This document shows, piece by piece, positions 10,142 through 18,909 of a DNA stretch of 64,000 bases. Position numbers and translations under genes: made by a program. Origin of the DNA: Flavobacterium foetidum. Lineage in GTDB: Bacteria; Bacteroidota; Bacteroidia; Flavobacteriales; Flavobacteriaceae. The notes under the pieces were generated by a model. The model was not told the DNA's origin, did not search any database, and saw nothing but the letters and a program-made list of their open reading frames with translations. Where the stretch lies: NCBI RefSeq assembly GCF_004634245.1, contig NZ_SJTF01000003.1:425653-489652 (forward strand), read 5' to 3'. Numbering within the stretch: position 1 is the first letter of the stretch; each line of letters begins with the position of its first letter.

Positions 10142-11797
10142 TTAAAGCTTTATGTCGTTAATAATTTTTCCGTCGTCAATCGTGATCATACGGTTGCATT
10201 TGTTCTTCCAGATATCGCTTTTAGAAGTTACAATTACCGTCCAGTCATTTTCTTCAGAAAGTAAAAAATCAATTATTTTACCAGAAGTCAATTCATCCAT
10301 CTTATCAACTGGATCTTCGAGGAATAAAATATTAGGTTTATGAACAATGCTTCGCGCCAGCAAGATTTTCTGCACATCAGAAGCTGAAAGTTCACGGCCT
10401 CCCGGATGAACCTGATTTTCAAGTCCGTTCGGGAATGTTTTTATATAAGGCGTAAGACAGACATTATCCAAAGCCCATTTTAAATCATCGCTGTTTAGCG
10501 CTTCATTTCCAAAAAGAATATTCTCTTTAATGGTACCTGCAAAAAGTGTATCACCTTGCAGAAAAGTCCCCGCCTGAGCTCTATAGGTATCTTCGTCGAG
10601 ACGGTTCATAAAATTATCTGTCACGTACATTGCACCGCTTTCAGGTTCAAGCAGACCAGAAAGTAAACGCAATAACGTACTTTTTCCTGCACCGTTTGTT
10701 CCTCTCAACAATATTTTTTCGCCTTGAGCGATTTTCAGATTGATATTCTTAAGCGATTTTTTATTGTGGTCAGGATAATTATACGATATGCTTTCTGTCT
10801 CAATAGTAATTCCGGTTTCGCTCACTTTAGAAGTCTGCGGAATGCATGAAATTTCCATATCGGTAACCTGTCCAATTTTTTCTAATGAAGTCAGAACATC
10901 ATAGAATGATTCTAATCCGAAAATAATTTTTTCTACAGAATTGATTAAAAGCACAATAACAATCTCAGCTGCAACGAACTGCCCGATGTTCATTTGATGA
11001 TGAATTACCAGAAAACCACCAATAGACAATAAGGCAGCGGTTACAATTACTTTAAAGATAGTGAGCTGAATGTATTGTTTTTTCATTACCTGAAAGTGTT
11101 TTTCGCGGTAATTTACATAATGGCTTACATACCCGTCGTTACGTTCCAAAGCATAATCAAAACCTCCTTTTTTACGGAAACTTTCGCGATTTCTGGCAAT
11201 TTCTTGAATCCAGGCCGCTACTTTATATTTAAATTTTGATTCGTTGAGACTGGTTTCGAGTCCGTCTTTGTAAGAAAATTTAAAAATGATGTATAAAATC
11301 GCGATAAACAACAGTCCGATTACCATAAAGAAAGAATGATACAGCACCAGAAGAATAATACCTAAACCAACCTGAAGAAAGGCAGTGCAGAAATCTAATA
11401 AAAGCTTTGCAGTTCCCTTCTGCACCATCAGGGTGTCAAAAAAGCGGTTTGCTTTTTCGGGCGCATACTCAGTGTACATTTCCTTGAACTTAATCAAAGG
11501 CATTCGGTATGCAAATTCAAATGAAGAACGAACGAAGATTCGCTGCTGCAGATTTTCTACAATTCGGAGTTGCAAAATAGTCAGGATACCCCCAAAACCA
11601 ACTCCGATAGTTACTAAGAAAACCAAAACAATCCAGGAAACACTCAGCTGTCCGCTTTGGATAAAGTTAATAATCGCCTGAATTCCTAAAGGCAATGAAA
11701 GATTTACCAACCCTGCAAAAGCGGCATAAAATACGATTTGGTATACGTCGCGCTTGTCTAGTGTGAGTAAATTATAAAAACGTTTTAATGGTGTCAT
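10142..11797 (-). CDS. ABC exporter, fused permease and ATPase, with degenerate ATPase motifs
   Basis: About 551 residues with an N-terminal six-helix ABC transmembrane domain and a C-terminal nucleotide-binding domain. There is no C39 peptidase domain. Walker A is intact (GTNGAGKST) and the Q-loop is present (FLQGDTLF). The signature reads LSASDVQ instead of LSGGQ. Walker B reads ILFLEDP, so the usual Asp-Glu pair appears as Glu-Asp. The switch His is replaced (VIVTSKSD). It is the ABC part of the operon with HlyD and TolC-like proteins. I chose the start MTPLKRF at 11797; an in-frame ATG at 11854 would add 19 hydrophobic residues that look non-homologous. The substrate is unknown. Confidence 0.88.
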   Translation of the reverse strand: MTPLKRFYNLLTLDKRDVYQIVFYAAFAGLVNLSLPLGIQAIINFIQSGQLSVSWIVLVFLVTIGVGFGGILTILQLRIVENLQQRIFVRSSFEFAYRMPLIKFKEMYTEYAPEKANRFFDTLMVQKGTAKLLLDFCTAFLQVGLGIILLVLYHSFFMVIGLLFIAILYIIFKFSYKDGLETSLNESKFKYKVAAWIQEIARNRESFRKKGGFDYALERNDGYVSHYVNYREKHFQVMKKQYIQLTIFKVIVTAALLSIGGFLVIHHQMNIGQFVAAEIVIVLLINSVEKIIFGLESFYDVLTSLEKIGQVTDMEISCIPQTSKVSETGITIETESISYNYPDHNKKSLKNINLKIAQGEKILLRGTNGAGKSTLLRLLSGLLEPESGAMYVTDNFMNRLDEDTYRAQAGTFLQGDTLFAGTIKENILFGNEALNSDDLKWALDNVCLTPYIKTFPNGLENQVHPGGRELSASDVQKILLARSIVHKPNILFLEDPVDKMDELTSGKIIDFLLSEENDWTVIVTSKSDIWKNKCNRMITIDDGKIINDIKL

Positions 11798-11897
11798 GAA
11801 TTTAGATATAAAATACAAGATTATAGATAGATAAATATACGGCAAAAACCGCATTCAGGATGTAAGAATTTCTTCCTATCCATCAAAAAACTATTAT

Positions 11898-12302
11898 TTA
11901 TATCAAACTTTGGGGAGGCGGTAAATGAATCTTACCATGAAAACCAAAAGAGAAAATAGGATTATCGATGTAATTTTTCCCTTTAGCTTCGGCTAGAAAA
12001 TATAAATTGGGCATTGAGGTATCTGACGAAAGCAAATACTCCATGGGCGGAATACCTTTTGCCAGCTTTGCCGTTTTAGAATCTTTTGTTTTGTAATCAT
12101 CCAATTCTTCTGGAATTCCGTCGCATTTGAATATTTTTTTTAGAAAATTGCATGCCATGCCTTTAGCAGTTTGCGTTTCTGAATTATCTGCCACAATACG
12201 GCCGACACTGTTTGCGATGTTAAGGCTGCTGATTAAAAAATAGCCCACCAGAAGCACCTGAAGGAACTTGCATAAAAAGCTATTTTTAATCTTATTCAAC
12301 AT
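11898..12302 (-). CDS. Small membrane-anchored protein of unknown function
   Basis: I do not recognise a domain. The 134-residue protein has an N-terminal hydrophobic helix (about 11-31) that could be a signal anchor. A short region with two Cys follows (ACNFLKKIFKCDG), then a Lys/Asp-rich segment, and the C-terminus ends in HGKIHLPPPQSLI. It lies 100 nt upstream of the chosen start of the ABC exporter gene on the same strand, so it may be the first gene of that operon. Codon use and AT content look like the neighbours. It could be an exporter accessory protein or an unrelated periplasmic protein. Confidence 0.65.
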   Translation of the reverse strand: MLNKIKNSFLCKFLQVLLVGYFLISSLNIANSVGRIVADNSETQTAKGMACNFLKKIFKCDGIPEELDDYKTKDSKTAKLAKGIPPMEYLLSSDTSMPNLYFLAEAKGKNYIDNPIFSFGFHGKIHLPPPQSLI

Positions 12303-12680
12303 TTCTAAAAAATAAAAGTTTTCTCTCTCAATTAAAATTTTACTAAACCGTTGAAATCATTTTTTTTAGATTCAGGTTTTTGTTTTGCCTCAAAATTTAT
12401 TTTTTAGTATAAAAAAATCAAACGAATTTCAATCGAAATCCCAGTGATTTAAGGCAGTTCTGCTCAATTTTCTGAGCGCGCAATTTAGAGTTAAATTTTT
12501 TTCGGTACATTAGAATAACATTAGAATTTGCGTAAATACAAAATCTTAACTTGTTATTAATAAACGAGTTCTGTTTTTAATCTAATATTGGGATTTTATT
12601 ATTAAGAATAATTATAAAAAAAAGTCAGAAGGAATTTCCTGCTGACTTTTGCAAAATAAGATTTTCAGGCTTTGCTACAA
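12303..12680. other. Intergenic gap, 378 bp
   Basis: The gap lies between the GH32-like gene stop and the start of the small protein gene. It has very high AT content and no plausible gene. It holds the terminator hairpin at 12613-12650; promoters for the exporter operon are presumably in the 12303-12600 part, but none is convincing. Confidence 0.6.
12613..12650 (-). terminator. Strong rho-independent-type terminator after the GH32-like gene
   Basis: An 8-bp stem AAAGTCAG/CTGACTTT with an inner GGAA/TTCC pairing; on the minus strand it runs straight into eight T residues. It lies about 30 nt beyond the stop of the GH32-like gene. Confidence 0.8.
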
Positions 12681-14210
12681 TTAATGCGATTTTTCATTTC
12701 CCATCTGCATCATTCGTGAATAATCTTTCTGATATTTTTCGGGATCCGAAGAAGCATACTCGTTCTCAGGTTCTGGAATGACATGAATTTTAGAATCACT
12801 TACCGAAATAGTAGCCGAACAAACATAAATTCCGATTTTGCCCTCGCTATATTTAAAATCAAGCAAAGTAAGTTTTACGATATCATCGATAGACAGCTCA
12901 TAGTAATTTCCGTAACGGATGATTTTAAAATAAATCTGTCTGTCTTCCTGTATTTCAAATTGATTGGTTTGGATATTCTCAAATATAAAGTTGTTTTTTA
13001 CATCTTTTTCATTAAATCCCCAGGCTCTAAACTGCACAAATCCATTCACAAAATCAATCGAGATATAATAGCCTGTACCTTCTTTGTCGCACTCAATCAC
13101 AAAACCGGTTTTTCCGAGTCCTTCAACAGAAAAAGTGCCTTCCCAAACAAAATCTGATGAAGGCTTTTCAAAAGAATAGATTTCATAACCGCTTCGGCAT
13201 CCAAATCGCCACTTGTTTTCGTTTTCAATCACAAATTCGGCAGTCGGATTTCCTAAAACAGGAAGCGGATGTGGCAAGTCTTTTTGGTGAATGGTTTTCT
13301 GATACAGTTTTTCCCAATAATAATAACTTTTCAGCAGTAATCTACCGCTGCTATCGGTAGCCAGCTCTTTAGGAGGAGGAATGACACGGTGGGTGTTGAC
13401 ATTTCCGTCGGCAAAATAAAAATTGTACACCAAAAAATGATCTTCGTTTTTGACCACACGAGCAGCGTAATTGCCTTGAGGCAAAAGCACATTATTATGA
13501 AACGCACAATATTCTCCTCTAAATTCTGGCGACGACCAATATCGTACTTTTATATCTTCACGAATAGAGCCCAGAAGATAGTGTGAGCCCTTTATCTCAA
13601 TAACGCATGGACATTCTACATCGTCATACACATACGGAATATGAAGCGGTTTCTGCAAAACAAAACCTTCTTTTTCTCTTTTGGCGACACCTACACAACC
13701 TCTGCGGTAAATTGGCCCAGAAGCACTGCGGGCGCAGACCAACAGATAATCTTCTCCCTCATACCGATATTTAAAAGGATCTCTAAAGCTGATCCATTCT
13801 CGCGGATTATTGGTAGGCCCTTCGTAATGAGGCGGTTCGCTTTTAATGGGCATGCCATACGAATTTTCTTTGGTCCAATGAATCAAATCTTTGGAAACGG
13901 CACGCCCTACTTTTTGTTCTATGCCTTTGTCCTGACGTTTCAGACCTGTATAATACATTTCATATCCTTTTCCTGTCGATTTTTTACTGACATGCATCGT
14001 CCACAACATATCATCATCCCATTCGCCGGGATCGCCAACAAAAAGAGCATTTTTTACTCTTTTCCAGGAAAGACCATCTTTTGATACTGCATGAGCAATA
14101 TAATCGTGATTGGGAATAATAAGATGAAACAAATGATGAACTCCATTTTCGTCTATAAAAACATCTACATCTCCTATTTCCCAATTACTAAATCCTGAAC
14201 CTGAATACAT
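12681..14210 (-). CDS. GH32-like (clan GH-J) glycosidase, cytoplasmic
   Basis: This 509-residue protein has a five-bladed beta-propeller of the GH32 type followed by a C-terminal beta-sandwich (about 340-490). The N-terminal nucleophile block appears as GDVDVF...HLFHL, the RDP block as ISFRDPF, and the acid/base block as VECPCVIE. No signal peptide is present, so it should act in the cytoplasm. Family activities are on beta-fructosides such as sucrose. It starts 7 nt after the stop of the sucrose-phosphate synthase-like gene, so the two are coupled. The N-terminal block departs from the usual WMNDPNG, so the substrate may not be plain sucrose. Confidence is high for the fold and modest for specificity. 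Confidence 0.8.
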   Translation of the reverse strand: MYSGSGFSNWEIGDVDVFIDENGVHHLFHLIIPNHDYIAHAVSKDGLSWKRVKNALFVGDPGEWDDDMLWTMHVSKKSTGKGYEMYYTGLKRQDKGIEQKVGRAVSKDLIHWTKENSYGMPIKSEPPHYEGPTNNPREWISFRDPFKYRYEGEDYLLVCARSASGPIYRRGCVGVAKREKEGFVLQKPLHIPYVYDDVECPCVIEIKGSHYLLGSIREDIKVRYWSSPEFRGEYCAFHNNVLLPQGNYAARVVKNEDHFLVYNFYFADGNVNTHRVIPPPKELATDSSGRLLLKSYYYWEKLYQKTIHQKDLPHPLPVLGNPTAEFVIENENKWRFGCRSGYEIYSFEKPSSDFVWEGTFSVEGLGKTGFVIECDKEGTGYYISIDFVNGFVQFRAWGFNEKDVKNNFIFENIQTNQFEIQEDRQIYFKIIRYGNYYELSIDDIVKLTLLDFKYSEGKIGIYVCSATISVSDSKIHVIPEPENEYASSDPEKYQKDYSRMMQMGNEKSH

Positions 14211-14217
14211 ATTTAAT

Positions 14218-16398
14218 TTATTTAATGATTTTATAATGCTTTAATCCTTCTAAAATACCCAGCGAAGCAGCGGTTTTTGCCACATAAATGCTTTTAGTGG
14301 TTTCGTAATCGGCTAATTCTGCACTTCGATTTCCGACAATGATTCCTTTGATCGGCCCTCTAAACATGTCAACATCATTACCAGAATCGCCAGCAGCAAT
14401 TACATTGGTCAGCGGAATTGCCCATTTTCTGCATAAAAACTTGATGGCATTTCCTTTTGATGCGCGTTTGGGTATAAAATCCAGGTATTGTCCGTGGCTC
14501 GGAATAATATTGATTTTGTACCATCCGTTGCCCAAAACCCTTACAAGTTCGTCATGGTCGTATTGTTCTTTTTCGTAGTAATACGATATTTTATACGGAT
14601 TTTGTGCTTCGTCTTCCTGCATTTTTATCCATTTAACTGCCGAAAGCTTTTGAACAATCTCATCTCTTTTCCAGCGTCCGGCGAGAAATTTGGCCCAGCC
14701 CTTGTCGAGAATGTATTCTTTTCCGTTGGTATAGTAAATTTCGGTTCCTACCGAGCAGATTATAAAATCGGGCAATGAAAATTTTTCTTCTTCGATGATT
14801 TTCCTGACCAATTCAAGATTTCGTCCCGAAGCCATCGCAAAAGCCATTTTATCGGTACGATTGGTCAAATGGTTCTTTAGCTCTATCAAACCGGGATTAT
14901 TTAATTTTGGCTCAATCAAAGTACCGTCGATATCTGATACAAGTAAGTTTTCGACCTTTCGCTTTAAGCGGTCAACATTGATATTGGCATAATGCTGTTT
15001 TTTGATTCCTGCACCAGAAGAAACTGATAAATTTTCTTTTACCAATTCGACATACTGATCTACGTGGTTGACCCAGCTGTAATGTTTCTGAATGTTGATG
15101 GCGCCATTGTTGGAATAATATTTCCACTGATTTTCGTCGGTAAGGATGTTTCTAAGGGCTTTTTTGATTTGGTTTTCGTCTTGCGGATCAACCAATTCTC
15201 CGTTTTGGCAGACCGGAATAATTTCTGCCGGCCCTCCGTTTTTGGTAACCACCACCGGAAGTCCTGAACTTGCCGACTCAATAACAGTTAAACCAAAATT
15301 TTCGTGAAGCGCCAGATTTACAAATACTCCTCTTTTTTCTGCTGCATGACGGTAGATAATCGATACTTCATTTTCGACATCATGTTTTTTCGGAATCGCC
15401 ATTTTGCCATACAAATCGTATTTGTCCATCAATAATAACAAATCGGTCAGGACATTTTTTTCAGATTCGGGCATTTTCTGAATGTCTTTTCGAATTCCGG
15501 CAAAAATGACCAAATTGGCAATACTCTGCAATTCTTTATCCTTGCCGTACACTTCTATCAAAGTGCTCAGATTTTTATGGCGATCTGGCCTCGAAAGTGC
15601 CAGAATAAAAGGTTTGTGCGGATTGGTCAAAAATTTGGCAATGCTTTCTGAAACCCAATACTTACGCTGCGCCTCCTCCATATTTTTATCGCTATCGGAT
15701 TCGTGATAATAATAGGGAACAAATTTTCTGGTATCTATTCCGGGCGAAATAGCGTGGTATTTTGCGAGTTCAAAATTTTTATACGCTTTATATGTTTCGA
15801 TTTCCTGCTCTGTAGAAGTCACTATAAATTCAGAAAGTTCTAATGTTTTTTCTTCAGCTGCAATTCTGGCTTTGAATTTAAATTTCTTTTCTAATTCTTC
15901 TTCACTCTGGCCGCTTTCGAGCAGTTTTTTCTTTTTATAAAAACCGAGAGAATGTCCAGTATGTGCAAACGGAATATTTAATACCGACGACAATTCGGCT
16001 GCCGCATATCCCGCATCGCCATAATGCGAGTGAATCCAGTCTGGATATATATTATGCGCTTTGATGTGTTGCATTACACCGCTTACAAAAGTATCGAGAC
16101 CTTCCCAAAGCTGTTCTTTCGGGCGGTATTTTTTTCCTAAAAAAGGAATTCTTCGAATGTCTAATTTTTCATTGACAACCTCAATCGGAACCGCGTATTC
16201 TGGCGATAATGAACGGTCGTCTATTAATCTTGTAAATAGATGAACATGCTCTACATCTTCATGCTGTGATAAAAATTCTGCAAGTTCGAATATGTATTTT
16301 GTTTGTCCTCCGTTATCAGCATCCCGACCAATTTCAAGGCCAGAACCCTTTAAAAGTCCGTGTATATTTATAAGTGAAATTCGTAATTTTTTCATCAT
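14218..16398 (-). CDS. Sucrose-phosphate synthase fused to a HAD phosphatase
   Basis: This 726-residue protein has two parts. Residues 1-470 form a GT4 glycosyltransferase like sucrose-phosphate synthase, with the donor-side motif DNGGQTKYIFELAE near the N-terminus, HSHYGDAGYAA, and the catalytic ENFGLTVIESASSGLPVV. Residues 485-720 form a HAD phosphatase like sucrose-phosphate phosphatase, with DIDGT, ASGR and GDSGNDVDMF all intact. The fusion could make a disaccharide phosphate from a sugar nucleotide and hexose phosphate, then dephosphorylate it. Sucrose is the first guess; mannosylfructose or a related compatible solute is also possible. It is cotranscribed with the GH32-like gene. Confidence 0.85.
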   Translation of the reverse strand: MMKKLRISLINIHGLLKGSGLEIGRDADNGGQTKYIFELAEFLSQHEDVEHVHLFTRLIDDRSLSPEYAVPIEVVNEKLDIRRIPFLGKKYRPKEQLWEGLDTFVSGVMQHIKAHNIYPDWIHSHYGDAGYAAAELSSVLNIPFAHTGHSLGFYKKKKLLESGQSEEELEKKFKFKARIAAEEKTLELSEFIVTSTEQEIETYKAYKNFELAKYHAISPGIDTRKFVPYYYHESDSDKNMEEAQRKYWVSESIAKFLTNPHKPFILALSRPDRHKNLSTLIEVYGKDKELQSIANLVIFAGIRKDIQKMPESEKNVLTDLLLLMDKYDLYGKMAIPKKHDVENEVSIIYRHAAEKRGVFVNLALHENFGLTVIESASSGLPVVVTKNGGPAEIIPVCQNGELVDPQDENQIKKALRNILTDENQWKYYSNNGAINIQKHYSWVNHVDQYVELVKENLSVSSGAGIKKQHYANINVDRLKRKVENLLVSDIDGTLIEPKLNNPGLIELKNHLTNRTDKMAFAMASGRNLELVRKIIEEEKFSLPDFIICSVGTEIYYTNGKEYILDKGWAKFLAGRWKRDEIVQKLSAVKWIKMQEDEAQNPYKISYYYEKEQYDHDELVRVLGNGWYKINIIPSHGQYLDFIPKRASKGNAIKFLCRKWAIPLTNVIAAGDSGNDVDMFRGPIKGIIVGNRSAELADYETTKSIYVAKTAASLGILEGLKHYKIIK

Positions 16399-16588
16399 TT
16401 TTTACTTCTAAGAAATTTTAAGTTACAAATTTCGACACATTTTAACGGCAGCTTTTACAAAAAAATAACAGTTTCATTACAACATTGACATATGGAAAAA
16501 CGGTATATTACTGTTAAAAAACAGACTTGAAAATCAATAAAATGCTAAAAAAATGATGATACAAAACACAAAGACTTCTAAAAATACA

Positions 16589-16620
16589 AAAGCCTTAAAA
16601 CATACGCTGTCATAAGGCTC
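16589..16620 (-). terminator. Terminator-like hairpin after dsbD
   Basis: Stem AGCCTTA/TAAGGCT (16591-16597 with 16613-16619) followed on the minus strand by a T-rich run. It lies about 37 nt past the dsbD stop and before the sucrose-phosphate synthase start. Confidence 0.6.
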
Positions 16621-16655
16621 TTGTGTGTTTACAGGATAATAAAATGATAAATCTG

Positions 16656-18674
16656 CTATTTTTTGAAATTTTTGATACCCGACTGAAGCCAATTATAATA
16701 TTCTGTGATATCCGGATTGTATGCAGAGGTCTCTGTCAACGAATTACTGTTGTGGTCTACAATTACATAAAACGGTTGCGCATTTGCTTTGTAGGTTTTA
16801 ATCTGTAAATCGCTCCATTTGTTGCCAATTGTTTTAATCTTTTTTCCAGTAGTTTCAGAAACATACTGTTCTCTTTCTGGAAGCTCTTTTTTATCGTCCA
16901 CATAAAGCGAAATCAGCACCACATCGTTATTTAAGACGCCTAAAACTTTAGGGTCGGACCAAACCAATTCTTCCATTTTTCGGCAGTTTACACAGGCATA
17001 TCCCGTGAAATCTAACAAGACTGGTTTTCCTTGTTTTTTGGCATATTCCATTCCTTTGTCATAGTCATGAAAAGTGATGATATTCTGCGGACCGTGTTCT
17101 GCTCCCTCAGGCAGCGAACCCGTTATTTTTAACTCTGAATTTCCGGAAACGCCCAATCCGTTTGGAGATTCGCTGTACTGCATCGGAGGAGGGAAACCGC
17201 TGATAATTTTTAACGGCGCACCCCAAAGTCCCGGAATCAGATAAATGGTGAAACTCAAAACTATAAGACCAAAACCTAATCTTCCGACTGAAATATGATT
17301 TAGAGGCGAATCATGCGGTAAAGTAATTTTTCCGAATAAATAAAAAGCCAGCATTCCGAATACGGCGATCCAAATGGCTAAGAAAGTTTCTCTTTCCAGC
17401 CAATGCAATTGCAATACTAAATCGGCATTTGACAAAAATTTGAAAGCCAAAGCCAGTTCCAGAAATCCTAAAACCACTTTAACGGTATTGAGCCATCCTC
17501 CTGATTTTGGCAATGCGTTTAACCATCCTGGGAAAGCCGCAAATAATGAAAACGGAAGCGCAATGGCTATTGAAAATCCTAACATGCCGACAATTGGAGC
17601 TATTCCGCCTTTTGAAGCGGCTTCGACCAAAAGTGTTCCAACGATTGGACCTGTGCACGAAAAAGAGACAATCGCCAATGCCAATGCCATAAAGAAAATT
17701 CCAATAATTCCTCCTCTATCTGCCTGCGAATCGACTTTGTTTGCCAAGGCATTTGGCAACATAATTTCGAAAGCTCCCAAAAATGAAATGGCAAAAACAA
17801 CTAATAAAATAAAGAAAATCAGGTTGAACCAGACATTCGTTGAAAGTGCATTTAACGAATCTGCACCAAAAACTGCGGTTACGATTGAACCTAGCAAAAC
17901 ATATATAATTACGATTGAAAAGCCATAAATCATGGCGTTACGAATTCCGGCTGCTTTGGTTTTGCTCTGCTTTGTAAAATAACTTACCGTCATCGGAATC
18001 ATTGGGAAAACACAAGGTGTCAGTAAAGCTGCAAAACCTGATAAAAACGCAATGATAAAAATGCTCAACAAACCTCTTTTTTCATTTTTCTTTGTCGTTG
18101 CAGCTGTTACTGCTTTCTTTGTTTTTTCTGCTTTATCAACAGCTTTTGATACAGTTACTTCATCAGTACTTATAGAATCTTGTTTCACTGCCGTCGTTTC
18201 TGCGGCAGCCGTGGTTTTCTTTTCTGCTGGAATTTTAAAAACTAATTCTTCAGTTGTTGGCGGTAAACAATTGCTGTCATCGCAGACCATAAATTCTACT
18301 TCTCCGTCAATGCTAGAAATGCCTTCTGAAGCCAGTTTTATTTTCTGTGTAAAAAGTGCTTTATCTTCAAAATATTTGATTTTCATATCGAAGATTTTGT
18401 CCACCACTTCATGCCCTTTTTCTTCAGTTGTTTTTCCAACAAGTTCGAATTTTTTACTGGTATTTTTGAAAGTAAAAGCAGTTCTCGAAGGTCCGCCTTC
18501 TTCGATATATTGTCCATACAAATGCCATCCGGATTGGATTACGGCTTTGGCTTTTAAGATATATTCCTTATCTGATACTTTCTCTACAGATGTTGACCAT
18601 TTTACAGGATTGTACATTTGGGCAAACATACTTCCCGAAAGAAGCAACAGTACTATAATGATACTATTTTTCAT
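16656..18674 (-). CDS. dsbD: Thiol:disulfide interchange protein DsbD
   Basis: This 672-residue protein has all three DsbD parts. After a signal peptide (1-19) comes the periplasmic N-domain with the Cys pair C131/C136 (VCDDSNCLPP). A membrane domain of about eight helices carries the Cys of LLTPCVFPMIPM and of FSCTGPIVG. The C-terminal thioredoxin-like domain has CVNC (about 561-564). DsbD passes electrons from cytoplasmic thioredoxin to periplasmic thiol proteins. It is the last gene of the redox SusCD locus, directly downstream of two TlpA-like thioredoxins and the M16 peptidase, so those TlpA proteins are natural partners. A terminator just upstream (18694-18724) suggests at least partly separate expression. 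Confidence 0.92.
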   Translation of the reverse strand: MKNSIIIVLLLLSGSMFAQMYNPVKWSTSVEKVSDKEYILKAKAVIQSGWHLYGQYIEEGGPSRTAFTFKNTSKKFELVGKTTEEKGHEVVDKIFDMKIKYFEDKALFTQKIKLASEGISSIDGEVEFMVCDDSNCLPPTTEELVFKIPAEKKTTAAAETTAVKQDSISTDEVTVSKAVDKAEKTKKAVTAATTKKNEKRGLLSIFIIAFLSGFAALLTPCVFPMIPMTVSYFTKQSKTKAAGIRNAMIYGFSIVIIYVLLGSIVTAVFGADSLNALSTNVWFNLIFFILLVVFAISFLGAFEIMLPNALANKVDSQADRGGIIGIFFMALALAIVSFSCTGPIVGTLLVEAASKGGIAPIVGMLGFSIAIALPFSLFAAFPGWLNALPKSGGWLNTVKVVLGFLELALAFKFLSNADLVLQLHWLERETFLAIWIAVFGMLAFYLFGKITLPHDSPLNHISVGRLGFGLIVLSFTIYLIPGLWGAPLKIISGFPPPMQYSESPNGLGVSGNSELKITGSLPEGAEHGPQNIITFHDYDKGMEYAKKQGKPVLLDFTGYACVNCRKMEELVWSDPKVLGVLNNDVVLISLYVDDKKELPEREQYVSETTGKKIKTIGNKWSDLQIKTYKANAQPFYVIVDHNSNSLTETSAYNPDITEYYNWLQSGIKNFKK

Positions 18675-18693
18675 TGTTTTTTTGAGTTTGATT

Positions 18694-18724
18694 TAAAAAA
18701 AAGAGCTGCTTGCCGACAGCTCTT
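18694..18724 (-). terminator. Terminator between the M16 peptidase gene and dsbD
   Basis: Stem AAGAGCTG/CAGCTCTT (18701-18708 with 18717-18724), followed on the minus strand by eight T residues. It ends only about 20 nt before the dsbD ATG, so dsbD must depend on readthrough or on an internal promoter inside or just before this element. Confidence 0.8.
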
Positions 18725-18796
18725 GAAAGTCTTTCCTATAAAATTTGGCTTACTAATTCAGATTTTAAAATGAAGTATTTGGAAGACTTTTTTTTT

Positions 18797-18898
18797 GAGT
18801 GGTCAGTATACAGGTTTTTAGTGTTCAGTTTGAAAATTCAACTTTGTCAAAGTTTGAAAGGACTGACCACTAAAAACCTGAACACTGAACACTAAAAA
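18797..18898. repeat. Composite inverted repeat (TTCAGT family)
   Basis: AGTGGTCAGT (18798-18807) pairs with ACTGACCACT (18862-18871), and CAGGTTTTTAGTG (18811-18823) pairs with 18868-18880. The two pairings overlap and are alternatives. Words such as GTTCAGT and CACTGAACACT also occur in the inverted repeats at 21725-21822 and 22996-23054. Confidence 0.75.
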
Positions 18899-18909
18899 TC
18901 ACTGAATAC

